In this document: positions 10,775 through 19,967 of the stretch, piece after piece
Position numbering within the stretch: the first letter of the stretch is position 1
Layout of the letters: each line of letters opens with the position of its first letter
NCBI GenBank assembly: GCA_903851365.1
Contig: CAINOB010000086.1
Location: forward strand, 1 to 64,000
Direction of reading: 5' to 3'
DNA length: 64,000 nt
Origin: an uncultured Bacteroidota bacterium
Lineage (GTDB): Bacteria > Bacteroidota > Bacteroidia > Bacteroidales > UBA12481
Made by a program: the position numbers and the translations under genes
Notes under the pieces: model-generated
Databases searched by the model: none
What the model saw: the letters and a program-made list of their open reading frames with translations, nothing else
What the model was told of the DNA's origin: nothing

Positions 10775-10896
10775 TTGAATTTCTTCAGTCTGATGGCCGG
10801 CTTTGCGCCCCCACGAGTTTACTGCTTCCGGCAGCATCGTGTTTATCTGTAGATATCGTTTCATATTGTTGATTTTCTTTATTTCTTGGGGTTGGA

Positions 10897-13800
10897 TTAG
10901 AAGGATCTTATGGCACGAACATAGCGTGTACTATTTTTTGATAGCCCATCTGAAGAATATCCTTCTGAAAAGTATTGGACCATTGCATTTGAGGCGTCCA
11001 CTTCCGAGGAACTCCAATAATCATTTGTTGCAAATCCACCAATGGAAACTCTATTGAGCCATATCTTATTGAGTTCATCTTTGCTGGGCAGGAACCAATC
11101 GCTAAAGACTCCAGTGCCGGTTTCATTATTCGTGTAATCAGCGCACAATTTGGCCGCATGGCTACCTGTGTTTCCCTGACTGCTTATAATGGCTGTGGTA
11201 TTAGCGCTTCCAGTACCCACGGCGGTTGCTGTTGCTCCGGTTGTGGTATAGGTGCCGTTCCACCAGGTAGCAGCAGTACCTTGATCGGCAATTGCTGCAA
11301 TTAATCCGTGTCTAACACCTTCTTCATAGCCTGCATCCGAGGGATTTAGAATGTAGAATAACTTACCTCCTTGGAAGTTACTCCCAATGACGCCATTGGA
11401 TGAAGTCGGAGCGTCTGCGGTACAGCCGCCAGGAGTCGTATAATTAATAGCCACATACCTGCTTCCTGTTGTGATCCATTTCAAGGTAACCGTGTTGTTG
11501 ACAGTTGTCCCCCCTGAAGTAATAGTGTAGTCAGTTCCCAGAACTGACCCCGGATAAGTCCAGGCATAATTTGTCATCCCGCTTTGAGTAGTGTAAGTCA
11601 CATCGACACCCAAACCTTCACTTCCTGATGGTTGCACCGTAAAGGATGGACGCAGTGTTACTGCTATGAGAATCGGAGAGGAAATAGCAACGGTACAGGA
11701 ACCGCTTTGAACGACAGCCGCAAAATAAGTATTGCTGGTTAGTGCACCCATTTGTGCTGAGGTCAGCGTAGTTGATGAAGTTACCACCACATCGGTGGGT
11801 GACGACATATCAGCATTTGCCGACTTTATCCATTTTAAGACAGTTCCGGTCTGGCCTGTTAAAACGAGGTCCTGAGGTGGATTTGAGTTATAACAGGTAG
11901 TTTGAGCGGTAACACAATTATCGACAGCATAAACGCTTAGCGTAGTTCCAATAGCGAATGTAGCCTGACAGGAAGGATTGGCGCTGGTAACTGTAATACC
12001 CGTTATTTGAAGTGTCTGACCATTATTGCCAAAGTAAACCAAAGCGGTATTAAAATCGGCTACTCCGCTGGCATCTGCGCTTACTGATGCGATAGGAGTC
12101 TTAGCTGTCCCATTTATTGTATAATTAACCGTTGACACGCAGTTTGGAAGCATACCTGTCAAATGCATCGATGCCATGGACCCGTCGCAGGCTGTTCCGT
12201 TTTGGACCACAGCGGTGAGGGTAGGTTGAGGATTCTTAGTAGCCAGCACATCAGTTCTCAGGGTACTTTCGCGGCCATTAACTGTTTGACTGGCGTAGTA
12301 ATGAGTTCCGCTAACCAGCGTATCTGAACTTGAGTAGGCAGTTCCGCCCGTTGAAGCATTGTACCACTTGATAGAACCGCTAGTTGTTGCAGTAAGTGTG
12401 GAAATGGTACCTGAACCACAATAATATTGAGGCGATGCTGCTGTTGGTGCACCGGGATTGACATTCAGGCTTATGCTTTGTATACTTGTGCAACCATTGG
12501 CATTTGAAATGGTCATGGTTCCAGTATAGGAACCTTCTGAAACATTGGCTGGTATTACAATTGTGCCAATCGAACCTCCTTCAGCTGCAAATGCAAAAGT
12601 AGTGCTGCTCTGGTTGGTAAGTTTTGCTGACTGAGCCTCACTACTCCAGACTATGCTATAGGCAGCAGGACTTTGTGTTGTTGCAGTATAGGCCAGCGAT
12701 GTTGTCTGCGAAGTTGCACTATAGGTTACTGCAGCAGCTATACCGCCGGTTGTAATGGTTGGCAATGGATTAACGGTTACTGTTGTTTGAGTACCATCGG
12801 CCAGAACGCATCCCGAGTTGGTAGGAGTATAATGCGGACGATAGTACCAGGTTCCTGCACCTGGTGTGTCACCTGTGGTAACCGTTACTTCAGTTCCTGC
12901 ACCTGGTGTAGCATTGTTTGAACGAATCCAGGAAACTGTTCCGCCAGAACCTCCTGTTATTGATACACTGAATGCGACGGTCCCACCTGCACAAAAAGTG
13001 GTTGGTATTGGGTTGCTGTAACTTGCCCATGAAGGCGAAGTAGCCACCGTGGTTACGGCAGCAACCTCGGATGTTAATGCTCCGCATCCGCTTCCGGAAG
13101 CACCAACAACAACATAATAATAACGAGTCCCAGCATCCGTTGTTGGGGGAGTGTAAGTCGAGGATACTGCCCCGGGTATAACTGAACCACCGACATTGCT
13201 GTTGGTGGTATTGGAGCACCATGTATAGTATAATGAAGGTGTTCCGTTTGATGCGGTGACACTCAATTGCGCTGTTCCGCCAATGCATTCCGAGGTTGTT
13301 GCCGTTGGCTGTACGGAGATACTTGGATCAGGCACCACGGTAACTGTAGCGGGAACAGAATAAGCTACATCGCAAATACCATTCTGGACGGATGCTCTGA
13401 ATTGAGTGGTTTGTGTAAGACCTGTTGCTGTGTAGGTAGTGTTTGTATTGGCTATGTCAGTCCAGGTACTACCTGAATTAATTGAATATTGCCACTTACG
13501 CACAGTACTCTTAGTGCCGGATAAGGTTAATAAAGTAGAATTTGAAGCATCGGTACAAACAGTTTGTCCACCGCCAACAGTTCCCGGATCATCAATTAAT
13601 CCGATGGTTACAAAGGAAGCTGCTGATGTATTTTCGCAAGTGGTGACTCCGTTATGAACTTTAACTTTGTAATCACCACTCCCCGTTGGTGCTGCACCAC
13701 CAGAAACATTAATAGTAAGTGTACCGCCTGTTTGGCCACTGATTACTTCATCGTTCTTATACCAGACATAGCTGGGTAAAGCTGCATTCGTTACAGCAGT

Positions 13801-15726
13801 AATGGTGGTTGCCACATTACAAGTTGTCAGAGTTCCTGTGATGCTTGCCGTTGGCAAAGCGATTATGCTAAGGGCATAAGCCGTTGAAGTGAATTCACAT
13901 CCGTTCGTTCCATCTGTAACTTTTACAGTATAGCTACCATCTTGTGAAGCGGACAGCGTTGAAGCTGTCTGACTGTCAATAACAACGCCTCCTTTATACC
14001 ATACAAATGATGGTGAAGTTGCATTGGTGGTTGCCGTTAAAACAGAACTACCGCATGCGGTGGTTCCCGAAATGGAAGCTGTGGGCAGTGTGTTGATCGT
14101 TATCGAGGTGGTTGCCTCAACCGGCGTACCGCATGTGCTGATTGAATTCTTTATCGTGTAGTTTCCGGCCGAGGTGCTGGCCAAATTGATCTCGCCGGTG
14201 GAAGTACTTACGAATGTTACTCCTGTTCCCGAGAAGGTTCCTAATGATCCACCCGGAGCCAATGTAGGACTTACCGTTCCTATTTTGCAGAAAGGCGTAC
14301 CAATATAACTGAAAGTAGCTATCGGGGTGCCGGTAACAGTAATGGTTGCTGTACCGCTTGCTGATTGCGAGCATTCGTTGGCGTCGGCCACACTCACCAG
14401 CGTATAAGCGTAGGTTCCGGCCGATGTGGTCGGCTGGGATACAGTTACTGAATTACCCGAAACAGTGGTTACTGTCTGACTACCCCCGCCATTTACGGTA
14501 TAGGTAAAAGTAAAAGGTGCTGTACCCAAAGTACCAGTGAAGGTAACATTGGGTTCCGTTGCATTCTGGCAAACCGAGGTTGTGCCGCTAAGGCTTGCGG
14601 TTGGCAGAGGATTGATGATAACAGAAGTGCTTACCTCAACCGCGGCACAATGGCCGGAGGAAGGAGCACTGTAATATATGGTATATGTTCCCGCAGTACT
14701 GGTACTCGGAGTAATGTTTCCTGAAGAAAAGGTCAGACCGGATTGACCTCCGGTTGAATTGGTGTACCGATAGGTTCCGCCCGTGTAAGCGCCCGTTCCG
14801 GTTAAAGTTGGTGCTTGGGCAGATGAGTTACTGATGCAGAACGGAGCATCAACGTAAGTAAGAACCGGAGCAGGCAATTCTGTAATGGTTAATGTGGTTG
14901 TTGGTGCCTGTGGGGCGCAACCGCCAGCTCCGGTAACCACATAAGTTACTGTATAAGTCCCAGGTTCACTGGTCGATGGATTGACGGTCCCTGAAGACGC
15001 ATCGATACTTAAACCCGATGGCTCAGCGGAATAGGTTCCGCTATTTGGATTTGTCAGGGTAACCAATGCCTCTGTAAGGGAGGTACAATAGGGCGAACTG
15101 CTGTATACGATCGAAGAGGCTGATGGTGCCGTTGTAATAGTTACTGTTGTGGTAGCAGGATTTTCAACACAACCCTGTGAGGCAGTCACCGTGTAGGTAA
15201 CTGTGTAAGTTCCTACAGTACTTGTGCTTGGTTTAAATGCCCCCGTATATTGACTTATCGTTAATCCAGATGGACTGACCGTATAACGTCCACCCGCAGA
15301 ACCAGTGCGAGTTATAGCCATTGAGTCGGTTGCGCTTTTGCAAAAGGTTGTGCTGGCATAAAAAATGCTGGCCTGCATGGAGTTGGAACTGATGGTTGCC
15401 AAAACAGGTACCCTAACCTTATTAGGGTTTAAGGAACAATTATTAGCATCCACAGCATCAACATAATAAGCTGTGGTTACAATCAGAGTCGGCGTAGTAA
15501 ACGTTCCTCCGGTTGCAACAGCTTCCCCGTAAAAGGGTGTTGTATACCACTTTATAGTGCCCGATGTTGCTGTGGCACCTAAGACTAGTGTACCTTCACC
15601 ACAAATCGATGCAGGTGTGGTGGTTGCAATCTGGGCATTCAGCATGCTAACGGGAAACAACAAGAGTACAAGCATCATCGTTGAAATTGCCGTAATCTTA
15701 AGCTGCTCTTGGTAGTTCTTTTTCAT
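10897..15726 (-). CDS. Large secreted Ig/PKD-like repeat protein with DUF1566-type C-terminus
   Basis: This 1,609-residue protein has an N-terminal signal peptide (MKKNYQEQLK, hydrophobic core, ending MLNAQ). Next comes an Ig-like domain of the kind common in Bacteroidota (ICGEGTLVLGA, GTIKWYTTPFYG, TAYYVDAVD), followed by many PKD/Ig-like units with paired cysteines and TPSTSTAGTYT-like phrases. The last 165 residues or so (from about 11400 down) contain GGKLFYILNPSDAG, DWFLPSKDELN, YWSSSE and RYVRAIRSF, the signature of the DUF1566/Lcl C-terminal family. No T9SS sorting domain follows; the protein ends at the DUF1566 motif. It lies directly upstream of the giant adhesin on the same strand, so the two probably act together at the cell surface. 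Function is otherwise unknown. Confidence 0.9.
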   Translation of the reverse strand: MKKNYQEQLKITAISTMMLVLLLFPVSMLNAQIATTTPASICGEGTLVLGATATSGTIKWYTTPFYGEAVATGGTFTTPTLIVTTAYYVDAVDANNCSLNPNKVRVPVLATISSNSMQASIFYASTTFCKSATDSMAITRTGSAGGRYTVSPSGLTISQYTGAFKPSTSTVGTYTVTYTVTASQGCVENPATTTVTITTAPSASSIVYSSSPYCTSLTEALVTLTNPNSGTYSAEPSGLSIDASSGTVNPSTSEPGTYTVTYVVTGAGGCAPQAPTTTLTITELPAPVLTYVDAPFCISNSSAQAPTLTGTGAYTGGTYRYTNSTGGQSGLTFSSGNITPSTSTAGTYTIYYSAPSSGHCAAVEVSTSVIINPLPTASLSGTTSVCQNATEPNVTFTGTLGTAPFTFTYTVNGGGSQTVTTVSGNSVTVSQPTTSAGTYAYTLVSVADANECSQSASGTATITVTGTPIATFSYIGTPFCKIGTVSPTLAPGGSLGTFSGTGVTFVSTSTGEINLASTSAGNYTIKNSISTCGTPVEATTSITINTLPTASISGTTACGSSVLTATTNATSPSFVWYKGGVVIDSQTASTLSASQDGSYTVKVTDGTNGCEFTSTAYALSIIALPTASITGTLTTCNVATTITAVTNAALPSYVWYKNDEVISGQTGGTLTINVSGGAAPTGSGDYKVKVHNGVTTCENTSAASFVTIGLIDDPGTVGGGQTVCTDASNSTLLTLSGTKSTVRKWQYSINSGSTWTDIANTNTTYTATGLTQTTQFRASVQNGICDVAYSVPATVTVVPDPSISVQPTATTSECIGGTAQLSVTASNGTPSLYYTWCSNTTNSNVGGSVIPGAVSSTYTPPTTDAGTRYYYVVVGASGSGCGALTSEVAAVTTVATSPSWASYSNPIPTTFCAGGTVAFSVSITGGSGGTVSWIRSNNATPGAGTEVTVTTGDTPGAGTWYYRPHYTPTNSGCVLADGTQTTVTVNPLPTITTGGIAAAVTYSATSQTTSLAYTATTQSPAAYSIVWSSEAQSAKLTNQSSTTFAFAAEGGSIGTIVIPANVSEGSYTGTMTISNANGCTSIQSISLNVNPGAPTAASPQYYCGSGTISTLTATTSGSIKWYNASTGGTAYSSSDTLVSGTHYYASQTVNGRESTLRTDVLATKNPQPTLTAVVQNGTACDGSMASMHLTGMLPNCVSTVNYTINGTAKTPIASVSADASGVADFNTALVYFGNNGQTLQITGITVTSANPSCQATFAIGTTLSVYAVDNCVTAQTTCYNSNPPQDLVLTGQTGTVLKWIKSANADMSSPTDVVVTSSTTLTSAQMGALTSNTYFAAVVQSGSCTVAISSPILIAVTLRPSFTVQPSGSEGLGVDVTYTTQSGMTNYAWTYPGSVLGTDYTITSGGTTVNNTVTLKWITTGSRYVAINYTTPGGCTADAPTSSNGVIGSNFQGGKLFYILNPSDAGYEEGVRHGLIAAIADQGTAATWWNGTYTTTGATATAVGTGSANTTAIISSQGNTGSHAAKLCADYTNNETGTGVFSDWFLPSKDELNKIWLNRVSIGGFATNDYWSSSEVDASNAMVQYFSEGYSSDGLSKNSTRYVRAIRSF

Positions 15727-15813
15727 ATCGCTATTATTATTTTTTCCATCATTCCATGAATAATAACCGCGAAATTCAAAGCAAGTGCCAGAAAGCCTGA
15801 GAAATGCGGCTTT

Positions 15814-15830
15814 CAGAATGCCACATTCTG
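15814..15830. repeat. Inverted repeat upstream of the 1,609-residue gene
   Basis: CAGAATG-CCA-CATTCTG is a perfect 7-bp inverted repeat with a 3-nt loop, about 90 bp upstream of the large gene starting at 15726. It could be a regulator site or part of a terminator for folC read-through. The sequence does not decide between these. Confidence 0.4.
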
Positions 15831-15925
15831 CAAACAGCAGATCAATAGCATATTAATAGACTAACAATTCGTAAAAAAAAAAGGAGAAATGCCGTTTTAC
15901 GACTTCTTTATGTGACTGATTTCTG

Positions 15926-15960
15926 CTCAGAAATGAGCATCGCTCATTTTCGATCCTGAG
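15926..15960 (-). terminator. Possible terminator hairpin downstream of folC
   Basis: Immediately after the folC stop there is a perfect stem AAATGAGC-ATC-GCTCATTT (15931-15949), enclosed by an outer CTCAG/CTGAG pair. No T-run follows directly on the minus strand; a T10 run lies about 50 nt further at 15873-15882. It is a plausible but imperfect terminator. Confidence 0.4.
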
Positions 15961-17250
15961 CTAAATCACCTCAGCAACTACGTAGGTGCTACCTGTAACT
16001 AATACCAGATCGTCGGTAACTGCGGATTTACGCGCAGCTGCGAGCGCAGCAGGCACAGTATCATGCATCGACCCCTGCAATCCGTAAAAAGCTGCTTTTG
16101 CTGCCAGCACCTTAACATCCAGCGCCCGGGGAATCGAAGCCATTGTAAAATAATAGGTTGCATCTTTAGGCAATATCTGGAGAATCTTATCAATCTCCTT
16201 ATCATTTACTGCACCATAAACGATATGCAAGTGCTTAAAACGTGTATTCTCTACCTGATAAACTACCTGCCTGATACCATCAATATTATGTCCCGTATCA
16301 ATCACGGTTTTAGGGTTTCGGCCAATAATTTCCCATCGGCCGCTGAATCCTGTCAATTGCTTAACATTGGCCAGCCCCGTATATATATTATCGTCGGTGA
16401 TATGCCATTCACGCATCTTCAATAATTCCAGAACCTCCAATACCACAGGAAGATTCTTGCGTTGGACAAATCCGAGCAGGTCACTGTAAAGCTCAGGCCA
16501 GGCACTCTTCTTTCCTTTAAGAACCTGAAAATACTGACGGCCATCATCAGTTAGTATAGAGTATGGAACCTGAAAATAATCATTGGCAAAGAACACATTG
16601 GCCCCCACCTCAGCAGCTTTGTCTTCAAAAGTCTTCCTCGTCTCCCTGTCTTTCTCGCCAATAACTACTGGGATTCCAGGCTTTATAATCCCGGCCTTTT
16701 CAATGGCTATCTTTTGGAGGGTATCTCCTAAAAGATCCATATGATCAAAACTGATATTTGTAATCACCGATAGTACCGGATCAATAATATTCGTAGAATC
16801 AAGGCGCCCTCCAAGTCCGGTTTCAACAACTGCTACCTGCACATCGTGCCTGGAAAAATAGTCGAATGCCATAGCTACTGTCATCTCGAAAAATGACGGC
16901 TTCAGCTCCTCGAAATACTCCATATTATTTTCGACGAATTCAACAACTTCCTTTTTTGGGATCATTTCTCCATTTATCCTGATCCTTTCGCGAAAATCCA
17001 CCAGATGGGGCGACGTGTAGAGTCCAACTTTATATCCGGCCTCCTGCAAAACGGCAGCCAGCATATTCGAAACCGATCCCTTCCCGTTGGTCCCGGCAAT
17101 ATGGATACTGTAAAAATTCCGGTGAGGAAAGCCAAAGTGCTGGTCAAGCAACCTTGAATTGTCGAGATCAGCTTTATAAGCAGATTTTCCAACGCGATGA
17201 TACATCGGCAGCTGAGAAAAAAGCCATTCAGTTATTTCGCTATATTTCAT
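15961..17250 (-). CDS. folC: Bifunctional folylpolyglutamate/dihydrofolate synthase
   Basis: FolC adds glutamate to dihydropteroate and tetrahydrofolates, an ATP-dependent cytoplasmic ligase of the Mur-ligase superfamily. The 429-residue product has the P-loop GTNGKGS at about residues 53-59, the family signature LYTSPHLVDFRERI, the ETGLGGRLDSTNI motif and a C-terminal ligase domain with DTGHN. Length is normal for the family. I choose the ATG at 17250 (MKYSEITEWL) because family members begin there; the in-frame ATG 42 nt upstream would add residues without homologous content and reach towards the divergent phoH. Only about 44 bp separate the two starts. Confidence 0.93.
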   Translation of the reverse strand: MKYSEITEWLFSQLPMYHRVGKSAYKADLDNSRLLDQHFGFPHRNFYSIHIAGTNGKGSVSNMLAAVLQEAGYKVGLYTSPHLVDFRERIRINGEMIPKKEVVEFVENNMEYFEELKPSFFEMTVAMAFDYFSRHDVQVAVVETGLGGRLDSTNIIDPVLSVITNISFDHMDLLGDTLQKIAIEKAGIIKPGIPVVIGEKDRETRKTFEDKAAEVGANVFFANDYFQVPYSILTDDGRQYFQVLKGKKSAWPELYSDLLGFVQRKNLPVVLEVLELLKMREWHITDDNIYTGLANVKQLTGFSGRWEIIGRNPKTVIDTGHNIDGIRQVVYQVENTRFKHLHIVYGAVNDKEIDKILQILPKDATYYFTMASIPRALDVKVLAAKAAFYGLQGSMHDTVPAALAAARKSAVTDDLVLVTGSTYVVAEVI

Positions 17251-17265
17251 CAACTGCAATTTTAG

Positions 17266-17273
17266 TATATTTA
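17266..17273 (+). promoter_or_regulatory. Possible Bacteroidota -7 element for phoH
   Basis: TATATTTA matches seven of eight positions of the TAnnTTTG -7 element and sits 21 nt before the phoH ATG, in the short gap to folC. No convincing -33 element was seen. Confidence 0.3.
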
Positions 17274-17294
17274 ACCGTAAAGAAGGAAACAATC

Positions 17295-18623
17295 ATGATG
17301 AATCAAAAGAAAATCTTCGTGCTGGATACTAATGTGTTGCTCCACGACTATAAATGCATCTACCAATTTGAGGAACACGATATTATCTTGCCAATAACCG
17401 TTTTGGAGGAACTCGACAAATTTAAAAAGGGTAACGACCAGATAAATTTTCAGGCTCGGGAGTTCGTTCGTGAGCTCGACTCGCTCTCCGGGGAGATGCT
17501 GTTTACCGAAGGCATCAGCCTCGGCAAAGGATTAGGCAGGCTGTTCATTGAAACAGGCAAACCCTTTTCAAGAGAAATGGAAGAATCATTTGAGGAGAAA
17601 ATTGCCGATCACCGTATCCTTGCCATCGCTGATTATACAAGGAATAAAAATCCTGAAAAACAAGTTATCCTTGTCACCAAAGATATCAACCTACGGATTA
17701 AGGCAAAAGCTCTCGGGCTGACGGCACAGGATTACAAAGCCGGACAAGTAACGAATATTGAGTACCTGTACGAGGGAATACCTACCATTGAAGATCAGGA
17801 TGATGAAAAGATTGCCAAACTTTACAACTCAGCTGAAGGGGTATCTGTTGAGGAATTTAACCTTGGCATCGATCCCATGTCGAACCAGTATATGGTGTTG
17901 AAAGGCAATCAGTCAACAGCGCTGGCAATATTTGATATCCGGACCAGCGCTCTCCATGTGGTGCAGAAACAGAAATGCTATGGAATTGAGCCCAGAAATG
18001 CTGAACAAACCATAACTCTGGATGCTTTATTGAGGCCCGATATTAATTTAGTCAGCCTCACCGGTAAAGCTGGTACAGGAAAAACCTTGCTGGCACTTGC
18101 CGCAGCTCTGCAGCAAAGGCGGGAATACCTGCAAATCTATCTGGCAAGGCCAATTATTCCTCTCGGTAACAGGGATATAGGATATTTACCTGGCGATGCT
18201 CAGGAAAAAATCGAACCCTACATGCAACCATTGTTCGATAACCTGGCAGTTATTCGTCACCAATTTGATGCCCGAAGCAAGGAATTTCTTAAAATCGACC
18301 AACTGCTGCAAGAGGAAAAACTGATAATCACTCCGTTAGCCTATATCAGAGGTCGCAGTCTGAGTAAGGTATTCTTTATTGTTGATGAAGCACAAAACCT
18401 GACACCACATGAGGTTAAGACTATCATAACCAGGGCCGGAGAAGGAACAAAGATTGTTTTTACAGGTGATATTCACCAAATAGATTCGCCATATCTCGAT
18501 CTGAAATCCAACGGATTATCCTACCTGACTGATAAATTAAAAGGTCAGGATGTTTTTGCTCACGTAAACCTTGTGCATGGTGAACGAAGCCATCTTGCAG
18601 AATTGGCAAACAACCTGCTATGA
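17295..18623 (+). CDS. PIN domain plus PhoH-like ATPase
   Basis: The N-terminal PIN ribonuclease domain (from FVLDTNVLLHD, with conserved acidic residues through about residue 130) is fused to a PhoH-like ATPase/helicase domain. Walker A is GKAGTGKT at about residues 257-264; Walker B is FFIVDEAQN near residue 360. This is the PhoH2/YlaK architecture, linked in other bacteria to RNA unwinding and cleavage; the biological role here is inferred. I choose the ATG at 17295, which has AAGGAA six bases upstream; the open frame continues upstream into folC but has no family-like sequence there. The ATG of mtaB overlaps its stop codon (ATGA), so the two are translationally linked. Confidence 0.92.
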   Translation: MMNQKKIFVLDTNVLLHDYKCIYQFEEHDIILPITVLEELDKFKKGNDQINFQAREFVRELDSLSGEMLFTEGISLGKGLGRLFIETGKPFSREMEESFEEKIADHRILAIADYTRNKNPEKQVILVTKDINLRIKAKALGLTAQDYKAGQVTNIEYLYEGIPTIEDQDDEKIAKLYNSAEGVSVEEFNLGIDPMSNQYMVLKGNQSTALAIFDIRTSALHVVQKQKCYGIEPRNAEQTITLDALLRPDINLVSLTGKAGTGKTLLALAAALQQRREYLQIYLARPIIPLGNRDIGYLPGDAQEKIEPYMQPLFDNLAVIRHQFDARSKEFLKIDQLLQEEKLIITPLAYIRGRSLSKVFFIVDEAQNLTPHEVKTIITRAGEGTKIVFTGDIHQIDSPYLDLKSNGLSYLTDKLKGQDVFAHVNLVHGERSHLAELANNLL

Positions 18624-19930
18624 GAAAAAAAGTCGCATTTCATACACTAGGCTGCAAACTGAATTTCTCTGAAACCAGTGAAATTGGCCGACAATTGGAG
18701 GAATCCGGATTTGAACGGGTTCCTTTTGGAACACAAGCAGATATCACTGTTATTCATACCTGCAGCGTAACTGGTTCAGCAGACAGGAAAACAAAACAAG
18801 CGGTTCATAAAGCCATCCATATTTCACCTGATGGATATCTCGTGGCAATGGGATGTTTTGCTCAGCTTAACCCTCAGGAGATAGCCTCCTGGGATGGGGT
18901 TGACCTTGTTCTGGGGACAAACGACAAATTCGATCTTGTTAAATACTTGACCGATATCAGTAAAAAAGACCACGCAGAAATCCATAGCTGCGAAATCACT
19001 GAAGATCAGAAGTTTTTCCCCGCCCACTCCACTGCTGAAAGAACCCGGGCCTTTCTAAAGGTTCAGGATGGTTGTGATTATCCATGCACCTATTGCACAA
19101 TTCCTAAGGCAAGAGGAAAAAGTCGTAATCCTGAGATCTCCAGTATTGTTCAACAAGCAAAGGACCTATCAAACAGAGGATTGAGAGAGATAGTACTAAC
19201 CGGGGTAAATATCGGTGACTTTGGAAAGAGTACCGGAGAAACTTTTACCCAGCTCGCTATCGCCCTGAATGAGGTTGAAGGAATTCTGAGGTATAGGATT
19301 TCCTCCATCGAACCCAACCTGATTACCAATGAGCTCCTTAGGTTTGTTTCCGGATCCACAAGGTTTGCTCCGCACTTCCATATCCCGCTTCAGTCAGGAT
19401 CGGATAACATCCTTAAACTGATGAAAAGGCGTTACCTGACCAGTGTTTTCGCCGAACGGGTCATGCAAATCAAGTCTTTGATCCCGGATTGTTCCATCGG
19501 CGCAGATGTAATTGTTGGATTTCCAGGTGAAAACGATCAGGATTTTGAGGACGCTCAGCAGTTCATCAGCAGCCTTCCCCTATCTTACCTGCACGTATTT
19601 ACCTATTCTGAACGCCCGGGAACTCCGGCAGCCGCTATGCCGGGAAAAGTTCAGAATCGAATCAGGGATGAACGTAGCCATTCACTCCACGAGACAGGCA
19701 ATCGCCTGAAATACGAGTTTTATAAGAGTCAGCTTGGTAGTGAGCGTATTGTGATTTTCGAACAGAAAAAGCCGGATGGTACCATGACTGGTTTTACTGA
19801 AAATTATATTGAGGTAAAAGTTGATTATCAGCCTGATTTTCTGCATCGTGCAGGCTGGGTTCAATTGTGTGGGCCTATCAGTTATGGTATTGTAAAAGCA
19901 AAAATGATTAGCGCTAATCCATTACCTTAG
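18620..19930 (+). CDS. mtaB: tRNA t6A37 methylthiotransferase MtaB
   Basis: MtaB is a radical-SAM enzyme that adds a methylthio group to N6-threonylcarbamoyladenosine at position 37 of tRNAs reading ANN codons. The 436-residue protein has the N-terminal UPF0004 domain with cluster cysteines in HTLGCKLN, HTCSVTG and MGCFAQ. The radical-SAM motif CDYPCTYC lies at about residues 152-159, and a C-terminal TRAM-like segment follows. The GCKLN signature separates MtaB from MiaB and RimO. It overlaps phoH by 4 bp and precedes the phosphatase gene by 37 bp, in the same run of genes. Confidence 0.94.
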   Translation: MRKKVAFHTLGCKLNFSETSEIGRQLEESGFERVPFGTQADITVIHTCSVTGSADRKTKQAVHKAIHISPDGYLVAMGCFAQLNPQEIASWDGVDLVLGTNDKFDLVKYLTDISKKDHAEIHSCEITEDQKFFPAHSTAERTRAFLKVQDGCDYPCTYCTIPKARGKSRNPEISSIVQQAKDLSNRGLREIVLTGVNIGDFGKSTGETFTQLAIALNEVEGILRYRISSIEPNLITNELLRFVSGSTRFAPHFHIPLQSGSDNILKLMKRRYLTSVFAERVMQIKSLIPDCSIGADVIVGFPGENDQDFEDAQQFISSLPLSYLHVFTYSERPGTPAAAMPGKVQNRIRDERSHSLHETGNRLKYEFYKSQLGSERIVIFEQKKPDGTMTGFTENYIEVKVDYQPDFLHRAGWVQLCGPISYGIVKAKMISANPLP

Positions 19931-19967
19931 CAATCAAAATTTCGCATCTCTTAAACCGGCTTATATC

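Noticed and set aside
12890-13288. Minus-strand 132-residue ORF
   Set aside because: It is an out-of-frame shadow inside the 1,609-residue gene, whose frame is continuous and domain-like.
17154-17294. Extended N-terminus for the PhoH protein
   Set aside because: The added residues are antisense to folC and unlike any PIN domain; the ATG at 17295 has a good ribosome binding site.
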